Positions 9,922 to 18,655 of a stretch of DNA of 64,000 nucleotides are shown here, piece by piece. Made by a program: the position numbers and the translations under genes. Source of the stretch: Candidatus Altimarinota bacterium (GTDB lineage: Bacteria > Patescibacteriota > Gracilibacteria > UM-FILTER-43-11); NCBI GenBank assembly GCA_028281045.1, contig JANQKP010000001.1, forward strand, positions 215,026 through 279,025, written 5' to 3'. Below the pieces are notes generated by a model. That model saw only the letters and a program-made list of their open reading frames with translations, ran no database searches and was not told the DNA's origin. Numbering within the stretch: the first letter of the stretch is position 1; every line of letters begins with the position of its first letter.

Positions 9922-11826
9922 ATGCTAAACCCAATGTTTAAATCATGGGGATTTAAAGAAAACAGACTGATCTTTATGGCTGGAACCACTCCTGAAGTGG
10001 CTTCAGAAGCAGAGAAAAGTCTAGAACTTAAAGTAGATACAACTACTTTGCTTAAGCCAGAGGAGCTTTGGGCTAAAATTGATGAAACCCACTCCCCTTC
10101 TAATTTTGAAAAATCTCTTCAAGGCCTAAAAGACAACAAAGAACTTTGGAAATACAACACGAGTGAAGCAGGAAAAGACGCTGCCCTAAAAGCAACGGCA
10201 GAAAGATACACAGCCAGCTATAAAGCGCTTAAGACGCAGTATGATTTGAATATTGAAGTGATTAAGATTGAGCATGATGAAGTGGTGGAAGCGATCAATA
10301 GATACACCAAAGAAAGTCTAAGTGCTCTAAAATCTGAAATTGAAAAAATGGAGGTAGAAGCTCCAAAAGATTTCTCTGAAATGATTCGAGAGGTGCGAAG
10401 TGGTGGAGACGCTCATGAAATTCTCGACAAGGCTCTTGAATCTGGAGACGTGAGCGAAAGTGATTTTGACTTTGCGATCAGCGTCACGCTTTCAAGCATG
10501 ATGGATGATATTGCAAAGAGAGGAAAACAAGACGACTTTGTGGGAGCGATGGAAATGAAAACAGGAGAAGAACTAGACTTTGAATCGGCAAAAGCCGTTA
10601 TGAAAGAACAGATTTCTAGTCTTGTTTCAGGGTTACCTGAAACCAGCTCTAAAGAAATCTTCGATCTTTTCATTGCAATGGCTGAAGCCACCAACAAAGG
10701 ACGCTCTGAATACATCAAGGATAAGGCTAATGTTCCAGATCCTATGAGAAGCCTAGTGGTACAAAGCCGCGAAGAGCTGCTTTCTAATCAGATAGAACCT
10801 CTAAATGAAAGTGACCGCATTGTATTTGCGTTCTTAAACGCTAGTTTCGAAGCTCAAAAAACAATGTTCCTCATGAAGCCTGAAGTGAAAGAAGATCTAT
10901 TCAATGCTATTTCGCATATGAATACGAATTACCCTTCTCAGATCAACAGAAGGCTAAACCGTAAAAAAGCAGATGCGATTAGAACGGCTAGAGGAACCAC
11001 AGCGGGTCCAACTGCATTTGATCGTAATGCAAAAATCATGGCCACTCTTGCCCTTGCAAGCGAAGCCAAGTGGACCATAGATCAATTTGCTAAAACTCCA
11101 GAATTCAATGGAATCGATCAAGAGCTTAAGAAAACTAAAGCTAAAAAATACCGTAAAGGTGAACTGGCTCTAGCGAGTGGAAAACTCCTAAAAGCACCAA
11201 GAACACTGTATAGCAGCGCTGAACTTGGAGGCTTCAACGGATACGACATTGCCCTTGGACTTGGTAAAGGTCTAACCATCTTCACGGTGGCCAGTAACTT
11301 ACTGAATTCACGTGGAGACGAAAACAAGAGTTTCTTAGAAAACATGATTGAAAATCCTGCGCTGATCACCGGAGGTGCTCTGTGGTATGGGATCGATAAA
11401 CTCCAAGATAACCCTGAACTTAGAAACTACCTGCGTGAAGACGCTTTTGGAAAAGAAAGAGTGATGACCATTGTGTCACTTCGCTCTATGTCAGATGCCC
11501 TTAAACCAGTACTTGGAAGAGAAGAGGGACCAAAGAAACTGAAATCGTTTATCAACGATTCAGACGAATTCGATGTAATGGAACACCTGAACAAGCAGAA
11601 GGTGAAAAACATGCTGAAAAAAGCTACTAAAGCTAACTCTAAAGCTCCACGCATTACCACAGAAATGCTGATGAGTGCCGTAGGAGAAAAAGGAAAAGAA
11701 GAAGTGGGAGATCTAGAGAGCGATACAGAAAGTGACTACGTTCGCTATCTGTTCTACAAAAAGTTCTTAACGAAGAATCGCTCTATTCCAAACCTAGAAG
11801 GACACTGTAAACAATTCGATCACTAA
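9922..11826 (+). CDS. Hypothetical 634-residue protein of the secretion-like operon
   Basis: No family is recognised. The sequence is soluble and strongly helical: an N-terminal Lys/Glu-rich coiled-coil-like part to about residue 160, a central helical domain, then a glycine-containing stretch near 430-470 (GYDIALGLGKGLTIF) that may touch a membrane. The ATG at 9922 abuts the stop of the preceding gene; a second candidate ATG at 9976 would remove 18 residues and look more like a normal start. The stop overlaps the next ATG (TAATG at 11824-11828), predicting translational coupling. Position between a PH-like protein and a VirB6-like protein suggests a cytoplasmic partner of that complex. Confidence 0.6.
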   Translation: MLNPMFKSWGFKENRLIFMAGTTPEVASEAEKSLELKVDTTTLLKPEELWAKIDETHSPSNFEKSLQGLKDNKELWKYNTSEAGKDAALKATAERYTASYKALKTQYDLNIEVIKIEHDEVVEAINRYTKESLSALKSEIEKMEVEAPKDFSEMIREVRSGGDAHEILDKALESGDVSESDFDFAISVTLSSMMDDIAKRGKQDDFVGAMEMKTGEELDFESAKAVMKEQISSLVSGLPETSSKEIFDLFIAMAEATNKGRSEYIKDKANVPDPMRSLVVQSREELLSNQIEPLNESDRIVFAFLNASFEAQKTMFLMKPEVKEDLFNAISHMNTNYPSQINRRLNRKKADAIRTARGTTAGPTAFDRNAKIMATLALASEAKWTIDQFAKTPEFNGIDQELKKTKAKKYRKGELALASGKLLKAPRTLYSSAELGGFNGYDIALGLGKGLTIFTVASNLLNSRGDENKSFLENMIENPALITGGALWYGIDKLQDNPELRNYLREDAFGKERVMTIVSLRSMSDALKPVLGREEGPKKLKSFINDSDEFDVMEHLNKQKVKNMLKKATKANSKAPRITTEMLMSAVGEKGKEEVGDLESDTESDYVRYLFYKKFLTKNRSIPNLEGHCKQFDH

Positions 11827-12374
11827 TGGCAGACAGAGAAGAAAACCTTAGGGGGCTAGAAGGCATGGGTGAAGAAGCTCAAGAAGCCAACCAATTCCTT
11901 AGAGATGAGGAGCTGGCTAAAGCCAAGATAGCAAAAGAAAAAATCGCTGCTAAAAAAGCAGCAGATGCAGCTAATGTAACCGCACAAACCATTGCCGAAG
12001 CAGGTGCTATCGCTGCCGGGATCTCTGGATCACAACTGCCAGCCCAAGGCGTAGCAGAAGTGCAAGAGCCAGGCGAAGGACAAGATACAGAGGCAGAAGT
12101 AGTAGAAACACCAGCCCAAGCAGGAGCTACAGAAACTCAGACAGAAGAAAAAAAGACCGTAGCTCAAGCAGCGCCAAAAAGAGTAGATCAAAGTGGAAAA
12201 GAGAAAAAAAGAAGCCGCGTAGAAAGAGCAAAAGAAAGAAAAGAAAATAGAGCGCAGCGAAGATCTGGAATTAAAGACAGCGTAAAAGCCAACTTAAAAA
12301 CAAAGGCCATGAAAACCATTGCTTGGAGCACTGGTGGAGGCCTAGGACTCATGTCCTTCATTGCAAATTTATAA
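11826..12374 (+). CDS. Hypothetical Ala/Glu/Lys-rich protein with C-terminal hydrophobic tail
   Basis: This 182-residue protein is translationally coupled to the preceding gene by a TAATG overlap. It is low-complexity throughout: an Ala/Lys helix (about 27-50), a Glu/Gln/Ala/Pro linker, then a very basic Arg/Lys stretch (about 125-160). The last residues (TGGGLGLMSFIANL) are hydrophobic and could insert in or touch the membrane. There is no known domain. Operon position suggests an accessory or adaptor role for the adjacent VirB6-like protein. Confidence 0.55.
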   Translation: MADREENLRGLEGMGEEAQEANQFLRDEELAKAKIAKEKIAAKKAADAANVTAQTIAEAGAIAAGISGSQLPAQGVAEVQEPGEGQDTEAEVVETPAQAGATETQTEEKKTVAQAAPKRVDQSGKEKKRSRVERAKERKENRAQRRSGIKDSVKANLKTKAMKTIAWSTGGGLGLMSFIANL

Positions 12375-12403
12375 ACAAACATTCAAACGTAAACAACCAT
12401 ACA

Positions 12404-14245
12404 ATGCAATTTATTAAAAAGACCTTAAAGAACGTCATTCTAGTAGCACTGGCCCTCAGTGTATTCTCGCTTAGCACCCCAACGGTGATGCAAGGCGCGT
12501 GGACGACTGTGCCTACAGCCTACGCCCAGGAAGCGGGAGGCGATGCAACGACTACAGACCCACAACAAACGTTTGAATTTAAAGACCTTGTAGAAACCAC
12601 GGCTAAGATTTCTACATATACGAATCGTATTTTTAATCCGGTTATTTTCTTCCTGTCGTCTCAGATTGGAAACTTCTTAAACAACGATTACATCTACGCT
12701 GGAAACATGGGAGAAATGCTACAGAAGATCTGGGTGGTTTCTCGTAACATTGTGAATATTGCGTTTGTGCTCATCCTACTATTCCTAGCGGTAAGGCATA
12801 TTTTCTCAGGAGATGAATCGAATTCAGACCTTAAGAAATTACTGCCTAAATTTGTTATTCTGCTCATTGCTGTAAACTTCACTTGGCTAGGAACTCGTAT
12901 TGTTCTAGATGCCGCTAGCATCTCAACCAATGTGATGTTCCAGATCCCAGCAGCCATCTCAAGTCCCCCACTCAATAACTGTGAGGTACAAGAAGATGGA
13001 ACCAAGGGGTCTTGTCGCCAAACGCACGTGTATTACCCAGCAGGAGCAACTAAAACCATCAACTACGATGATGCTTCATGTCCTAGGGATAAGTTAAGAC
13101 AACTGGCTGCTTTAGATAAAGCAGGTACCAAAGATGCAAAAGTAGAAGGGGCCGAAGACCTAAAAGACAAAGTGGTGATGTGTTGGGATACCATGGACAT
13201 TAAAACCCTGAAAGCGAATAATGCTTCGCTTTACCTCACCTATAGCATTGCCCGTGTGCAAAACCTAACCAAAGCCGGTGGAATCTCTGTAGATAAAATT
13301 GCTGTGGGAGCTGTAGTAGCCTTTGTAGTGCAAATCATCTACGTGATCGCCTTTGCAGCCTTATGGTTAGCCCTCATCTTCCGTGTGGCCGCGCTGTGGC
13401 TATTCATTGCCTTCTCACCATTCTTGGTGCTGACCTACTTCCTTAAAGACCTAGGTCAAAGCGGAGCCTTAGATCAGCTCAGCTTTGGAGAATTTGCCCG
13501 TTGGGCCTTTGCTCCAACGCTGGTGGCTGGAGTATTTAGTATTGGATTCCTGATGCTTACTGCAGGACAAGCCAGCACCGAGCTATTCATTGGACAAAGT
13601 GAAGTAGACTTTAGCGCTGGAAGCGTAGAAAGTGCTATTACTGAAGTAGAATCTCTATTCGCAGGAATGAGCACTGTACAAGAATTCATCTGGCTCCTCA
13701 TGACCGTTGGAATCATTTGGGTAGGAACCTTTGTGGTGCTTAGCAAACTTAAAGGAGTTGGATTCATCTTCGATAAAGTTAACCAATACGGTAGAAGATT
13801 TGCCGGTGAGGTGGCTAGATCTCCTACATGGGCTCCAATTATGCCTGTGATTGATTCATCAGGTAAAATCACCCGTGGATCTTACGCCGGTAATGTGGGA
13901 CCTCTTGGAAAACTTCAACAACTTAGAAGTGATTACACGAAAGGTAGATCAGATGCTGGAACACGTATGTCGAATGCCATTGCTACAAACAATACTAATG
14001 CCACCTGGCAAAATGGTCTTATAGCTGCCGCTGAAAGAAGTGCTGATGAAGCCATTAAGCACATGAAGCTAAGCTACAAAGACATCATGCATGATGATGG
14101 AACCACCTTCCGTCAACTGATGAAAGACCTGCAGCATATTGATGCCGGTAAACGTGATGAAATCACTGAGAAGATCATCGAACAAGGAAGACTATGGGAA
14201 AGAAACAACCGCACAGTAAAACCTGGAGAATCTGAAGCTAGCTAG
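12404..14245 (+). CDS. VirB6/TrbL-like polytopic membrane protein
   Basis: The start is placed at 12404, not at an upstream in-frame ATG at 12323. From 12404 the 613-residue product begins with a clean signal peptide (basic start, hydrophobic core, AYA-QE cleavage-like site near residue 42). Five or more membrane segments follow, including NIAFVLILLFLAVRHIF, the paired helices around AAVWLALIF-type residues in the middle, and FIWLLMTVGIIWVGTFVVL. This topology is that of VirB6/TrbL inner-membrane channel components of type IV secretion systems. A VirD4-like ATPase lies directly downstream on the opposite strand. The 3' end shares a palindrome with that gene. Family-level assignment is by topology. 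Confidence 0.65.
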   Translation: MQFIKKTLKNVILVALALSVFSLSTPTVMQGAWTTVPTAYAQEAGGDATTTDPQQTFEFKDLVETTAKISTYTNRIFNPVIFFLSSQIGNFLNNDYIYAGNMGEMLQKIWVVSRNIVNIAFVLILLFLAVRHIFSGDESNSDLKKLLPKFVILLIAVNFTWLGTRIVLDAASISTNVMFQIPAAISSPPLNNCEVQEDGTKGSCRQTHVYYPAGATKTINYDDASCPRDKLRQLAALDKAGTKDAKVEGAEDLKDKVVMCWDTMDIKTLKANNASLYLTYSIARVQNLTKAGGISVDKIAVGAVVAFVVQIIYVIAFAALWLALIFRVAALWLFIAFSPFLVLTYFLKDLGQSGALDQLSFGEFARWAFAPTLVAGVFSIGFLMLTAGQASTELFIGQSEVDFSAGSVESAITEVESLFAGMSTVQEFIWLLMTVGIIWVGTFVVLSKLKGVGFIFDKVNQYGRRFAGEVARSPTWAPIMPVIDSSGKITRGSYAGNVGPLGKLQQLRSDYTKGRSDAGTRMSNAIATNNTNATWQNGLIAAAERSADEAIKHMKLSYKDIMHDDGTTFRQLMKDLQHIDAGKRDEITEKIIEQGRLWERNNRTVKPGESEAS

Positions 14246-14246
14246 C
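14237..14246. other. Palindromic shared stop of two convergent genes
   Basis: GCTAGCTAGC is a perfect palindrome. Read on either strand it gives Ala-Ser-stop, so the VirB6-like and VirD4-like genes end with the same residues and TAG stops across the same ten bases. No terminator is visible between them. Confidence 0.9.
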
Positions 14247-16850
14247 CGGAGCTGGAGGCACTGCGCCTCCTTCCGGTGCAGCTGGAGACTGAAGCCCCTC
14301 TGGGGCTTTGGTCTCTTTAGTGTCTGCCCCTGCGGCCTTTTTAATATTACTCATTCCTACGCGTCTAAAGATCTCTCTTTCTACAAAGTGTTTTTCACGA
14401 GCAAACTTAAGGCGACTCAGTTGGCGGAATGCTTCCGCTGCTTCTACGTCTCCTTTGTTAGGATCGTAAACGGTAGACATACTAAATCCACGCGAAGTGG
14501 CATTATCGATATTCAATTTAATATAAGCCTGATAGTTCGCGATATTGATCAGGTCTTGTTCAGAGAATACTGGGGCAAACTCTTTAGCCATGTACTCGGC
14601 ATCTTGCGCTCCAATCTTGAAACACATCATAGACCCCACATTCCCAAATACGGCGTCGCGAATGGTGGTGTCTTCAGCCGTTCCTTTTCCACCCCCTTTA
14701 AGCTTCGTGATCTGTGAAATATATTGATGAGCAATAATAAGTCCTAGGCGGTACTTACGTGCCTCAGAAAGAATAGAGGCAAAAGAATCGGTTACGAAGT
14801 TTTGGAACTCATCCACATATAGATAGAAGTCTTCACGATCTTCTTCTTCAATGTCTACACGACTCATCGCGGCCATTTGAAGCTTCGCTACCATCACCAT
14901 ACCTAGAAGCTGCGCGTTAAGGTCTCCAAGTTTCCCTTTAGAAAGATTACAAAGGAGAATACTCTTTTCATCCATCACTTTTCTAAAGTCGAAACCAGAC
15001 TTGGTCTGCCCAATGATATTTCTAATTTGGGCATTGGTCACAAATGGTCCAAACTTCGCCGAGAAGTATGGGATCATTTCTTGTTTCTCGCGGGCTCCTG
15101 TAGCGGCCATCTCTTTTTCCCAGAAGGCTTTTACTACAGGGTTTTTCACTTTAGAAGCCTTAAAGCGTTGCCAAGAGTCATCGGTGAATAGGCGTGGTAG
15201 ATCAATTAGAGTTGCCCCGGCTTCATCATCTTCCATCAGGGTCAGACAACCATTACGGAAGTAGTGTTGTAGACGTGGTCCCATAATCTCTTCTCCGAAC
15301 ATCTTAATGAAAATCGCTAGAGCCTCTTGAGACATGAACTCTTTCTCATCTTGAGTATAAGCCTCTAGTATATTCAGCCCCATTGGGCGCTCCAAATCTC
15401 CCGGATCAAAGATGATCACATCATCGGCTCTATTACGTGGCACATGAGGCAGCACATTCTCTACCAGATCTCCATGCGGATCGATCAGAGCCATTCCATC
15501 TCCTGCGGCTAAATCTTGGCGCATCATAGTACTTAAAATCGTAGACTTCCCTGTCCCCGATTTCCCAATGATATAAAAGTGGCGACGTCTATCGTCTCTT
15601 TTAATATGAATTTTTTCGGTGTCTCCACGGTAAATATTATTTCCAAGGAAAAGTCCTTCCGTTGGTGTATTGGCAGGGGCCGGAGCAATCTTAAACTCTT
15701 GCCATTTGATCACCGGAAGCTTGTTATAAGCAATGTGTGGGAAATGATACAGCGAAGCAATTTCTTCTGCTCCTAGAATCATCTTAGAAGGATGAAAGAA
15801 GCGCTGTATCCACTGCACTTTAATATCTCTTAGAATAAATCCTTTCAGAAGAGACTTTTGGAAGAAGTATTTAATCTTAGCAAAACCGTTATTATTCGGC
15901 GCCGTATACTGCGCCGTAGAACTCCGGATTTCTTCTGCAATTTGTTTCGCTCTGTACATGTTACGAGCAGAAGCCACAATACGAATCACAGCCTCAAAAC
16001 CAACTTTCGTATTCTTGGTTTCCATGAGCTTCACCTGCTCATCCATGAGCGGCGTAGTACGGGTCATACCTGTATTGGTATCTAAGTTCTCTGTAAACTT
16101 TTCATTTTCAGCTCCTTGTAAAAGGATGCGAATGGCGCTGCCCAAGAAAGCAAAAATATTTAAGTAGCTCCAGAAAGATTTCTTAGCTTTTTTCCCCTGG
16201 AAAAGATCTTCTGCGACCTTGCGTCCTTTTTCTTGCCAACCATCTCCAACAGGACGCAGCATGATCTGAATCGCCGCCCCTTCATCATCTTCAATTTTAG
16301 AAAAAGTATTAGCAATATTATTCAACGGATCTGAACCTAGGAACTGATACGTACGAATGGGATACATTGAAGGCTTTGCGGTTCTTACATAGCGCCCAAA
16401 CGATTTATATCCTTGGCGGAAAATATTGTAGTCCTCGACTTGTTCCACAAACACATCCGGATAAAACGAAGTGATTTGTTTATCCATCAGGCTTTTTAGG
16501 TTTCTTGGTACCACCACAAAGAACTGCAGTGATCCATCAAGCACCACGTACTCGAAAGAGAAGAAGTCTTGTCCAATGATTCTGTTCTTAACATCCGAGG
16601 TATAAACCGAGTGAAGCGACTCATAGAAGTGAGTCATCACATCAATCACTTCTTTGAACGATTTTCCAGAAGAATACTGCTCACTTTCTTTCTCTTTATC
16701 TTCTTTAGAATCCTTAATAGGAACCGAAATACGTAAAAAGACCATATTTAGGCTTCTTTCAAGGTTGCGGTGAGATCTAATACGCCACCACACAAGCCCC
16801 AAGATCAGGGCAATTCCGATGATGACAGTAAGGATCTGGAGAAAGACCAT
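14238..16850 (-). CDS. VirD4/TraG-like coupling ATPase
   Basis: This 870-residue protein has a single N-terminal membrane helix (about 4-24), a long middle region, then an ATPase core. Walker A GKSGTGKST is at residues 429-437, followed by ALIDPHGDLVENVL, and Walker B is LYVDEFQNF. A later segment, LGLIIAHQYISQI, is typical of TraG/VirD4 and HerA-like ATPases. The tail is Pro/Ala/Gly-rich. Coupling proteins bring substrates to type IV secretion channels. The VirB6-like gene converges on it and a VirB2-like protein is at 51.6 kb, but no VirB4 is visible here. DNA uptake, DNA export or protein export cannot be told apart. Confidence 0.8.
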   Translation of the reverse strand: MVFLQILTVIIGIALILGLVWWRIRSHRNLERSLNMVFLRISVPIKDSKEDKEKESEQYSSGKSFKEVIDVMTHFYESLHSVYTSDVKNRIIGQDFFSFEYVVLDGSLQFFVVVPRNLKSLMDKQITSFYPDVFVEQVEDYNIFRQGYKSFGRYVRTAKPSMYPIRTYQFLGSDPLNNIANTFSKIEDDEGAAIQIMLRPVGDGWQEKGRKVAEDLFQGKKAKKSFWSYLNIFAFLGSAIRILLQGAENEKFTENLDTNTGMTRTTPLMDEQVKLMETKNTKVGFEAVIRIVASARNMYRAKQIAEEIRSSTAQYTAPNNNGFAKIKYFFQKSLLKGFILRDIKVQWIQRFFHPSKMILGAEEIASLYHFPHIAYNKLPVIKWQEFKIAPAPANTPTEGLFLGNNIYRGDTEKIHIKRDDRRRHFYIIGKSGTGKSTILSTMMRQDLAAGDGMALIDPHGDLVENVLPHVPRNRADDVIIFDPGDLERPMGLNILEAYTQDEKEFMSQEALAIFIKMFGEEIMGPRLQHYFRNGCLTLMEDDEAGATLIDLPRLFTDDSWQRFKASKVKNPVVKAFWEKEMAATGAREKQEMIPYFSAKFGPFVTNAQIRNIIGQTKSGFDFRKVMDEKSILLCNLSKGKLGDLNAQLLGMVMVAKLQMAAMSRVDIEEEDREDFYLYVDEFQNFVTDSFASILSEARKYRLGLIIAHQYISQITKLKGGGKGTAEDTTIRDAVFGNVGSMMCFKIGAQDAEYMAKEFAPVFSEQDLINIANYQAYIKLNIDNATSRGFSMSTVYDPNKGDVEAAEAFRQLSRLKFAREKHFVEREIFRRVGMSNIKKAAGADTKETKAPEGLQSPAAPEGGAVPPAPAS

Positions 16851-16934
16851 TTATTTTTCTTTAAGTTTCAAATTTAAGTATATACGAAAAAGCCCTGGTG
16901 GAGCAAAAGAATATCCTTAAAAAATGGAGGTCTT

Positions 16935-17534
16935 TTAAATATCCAGTTCTGTCTCTATATCAAGGGCACTATCTCCCTTGTCTCCGTCGAACTTAGGAAG
17001 TACCGCTTCAATAGCTCCCCAATCACTGTCTTCATTCGCTGGAATAATAAGGGTGACCTCATCTCCAACCGCAGCGCGGAAGTAGGTTACAGAAGCAAGA
17101 AGTACGTTATAAGCCTTGTCGTTCGCAAGTACTTGGTATTTACCATCGGCATGCACAAGTGGTCCAACCACTGGCTTACGTTCTACTGGTCCAATTTGTT
17201 TATAAAGGAATTTACCTTCGTCGGTAATCGTTAGTTTAAGTACATCTCCTGGGATCAGTTTAGATTTACTCGCGTAATTCGCTGGGACTGGGTAAACCGA
17301 ACCTTTGTTATCAAGCATGTTTTGTCCATCAAACACCCCTTCAATCACGCGGCCTTCTGGAGTAGCCCCAAGGCCACCGGCCTTACTTACGTAAGAAGTA
17401 GGGTCAACGTTGGTTGGAGTAGGAATACCTGAAACTCCCCCAAACATCATTTTAGCCTGAGAAAGAGCTGCTTCTGCTGTTGAGATAAGCTCCTTTAATT
17501 TTTCTAAATTTTCTTGTTCAGCGGTGTCTGACAT
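16935..17534 (-). CDS. Conserved-looking hypothetical protein, beta-rich C-terminal half
   Basis: This 199-residue soluble protein has an N-terminal Glu/Leu helix (about 5-30), a Gly/Pro linker, and a middle and C-terminal part with regular beta-like spacing (GRVIEGVFDGQNML, IPGDVLKLTITDEGKFLYKQIG). The tail is acidic (LDIETELDI). The beta part hints at small nucleic-acid-binding barrels, but no motif decides it. It lies alone between the VirD4-like gene and a sugar kinase on the same strand. Function unknown. Confidence 0.55.
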   Translation of the reverse strand: MSDTAEQENLEKLKELISTAEAALSQAKMMFGGVSGIPTPTNVDPTSYVSKAGGLGATPEGRVIEGVFDGQNMLDNKGSVYPVPANYASKSKLIPGDVLKLTITDEGKFLYKQIGPVERKPVVGPLVHADGKYQVLANDKAYNVLLASVTYFRAAVGDEVTLIIPANEDSDWGAIEAVLPKFDGDKGDSALDIETELDI

Positions 17535-17573
17535 TTTGTTTTTGTGTTAATTGATACGTTTTTTATTTTTGTT

Positions 17574-18653
17574 TTATAGCTTAGAAGAAGTGATGCAAAG
17601 GTCTGTGGCCTTAGAGCGCTTCATAAGCTCCCCTTTTTGGAGTAAGCCTGCTTGGGCACCGAAGTGTCCTACAACCGAACTCGCGTTGAGCGTACCATAG
17701 GTGAGAGCCTGCTTCAAGCTTTTTTGTAAAACGAGTGCAGTAACAAACCCAGTGGCAAAAGCATCCCCTGCCCCTAGGCTATCTACACGCTTGCTATTTT
17801 CCACAGGACAGAAGTAATGTCTTTTACCGTCTGTGGCTTGTGAACCATTGATTCCATCGGTGATCACAACGTTTTTTACCCCGGTTTCTACAAGGGCATG
17901 CATGATCTGCGTCACATCATTGGCATAAGGTGGAAGTAACCCTGGCTTCGCATGAATATGACACAGACGCTTTTCGCGTCTTACACGGGCCTGATCATAA
18001 GGAAGCCCTGTAAACTTAGAAGCTTCTTCTTTATTTAAGAAAAGAACTTCTGTGCGCTTTAGCATTTCTTTCCATTTTTTAAACCCCTGTAAAAACTGTT
18101 CATGTCCTGGGTTCCAGGCCAGTTTAATTTTAGGGTGTTTTTTAAGCAGCTTTAAAATCGCTGCAGGAATCCCGCTCTTTTCATTGGCTAAATGTCCTAG
18201 GTAAATCCAATCGGCTTCAGCCATTTCATCCAAAGGTAAATCTTTAGCCGTTAAATACTGGTTCGCTCCTGGGTAAGCCATCACGGTGCGATCTCCATCG
18301 AAGATATTCATAATAATAGAGAAAGCTGTTTTTTCACGCTTTGTTTTAGCAACGAAGTCCGTGTTTACTTTTTCTTTTTCTAAATTCTCACATACCTTTT
18401 CTCCATACATTTCTCCAATCTTGGTGACTGGATAAGCCTGAAAGCCCATGCGAGAAAAGCCAACGGCTAAATTCGCTGCACCTCCTCCGTAGGTTTCATG
18501 CACTTCTTTGGTACGTACTTTAGCGCCGTATTCTAGGCAAAGGTATTTCTCCTCTTCTCCTTCGTTTTTTAGCTTCATCACTTCCTGTTCTTCAGGACGC
18601 ACGAAGATATCAAACGTAGCGCTTCCAATGGTGAAGATTTTAATCTCTTTCAT
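17574..18653 (-). CDS. PfkB-family carbohydrate kinase
   Basis: The 359-residue kinase of the ribokinase/PfkB family phosphorylates a sugar or nucleoside using ATP. The N-terminal sugar-binding part has GGGAANLAVGFSRMG. The C-terminal catalytic signature is DSLGAGDAFATGFVTALVL with the catalytic Asp. NPGHEQF and the VVITDGINGSQATDG stretch near the ATP site also fit. The substrate cannot be read from sequence; adenosine, ribose and fructose 1-phosphate types all remain possible. It starts two bases after the surface-protein gene stop, so the two are likely co-transcribed. Confidence 0.85.
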   Translation of the reverse strand: MKEIKIFTIGSATFDIFVRPEEQEVMKLKNEGEEEKYLCLEYGAKVRTKEVHETYGGGAANLAVGFSRMGFQAYPVTKIGEMYGEKVCENLEKEKVNTDFVAKTKREKTAFSIIMNIFDGDRTVMAYPGANQYLTAKDLPLDEMAEADWIYLGHLANEKSGIPAAILKLLKKHPKIKLAWNPGHEQFLQGFKKWKEMLKRTEVLFLNKEEASKFTGLPYDQARVRREKRLCHIHAKPGLLPPYANDVTQIMHALVETGVKNVVITDGINGSQATDGKRHYFCPVENSKRVDSLGAGDAFATGFVTALVLQKSLKQALTYGTLNASSVVGHFGAQAGLLQKGELMKRSKATDLCITSSKL

Positions 18654-18655
18654 GT

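Noticed and set aside
12323..12403. Earlier in-frame start for the VirB6-like gene
   Set aside because: It lies inside the preceding gene and adds 27 residues before a clean signal peptide that starts at 12404.
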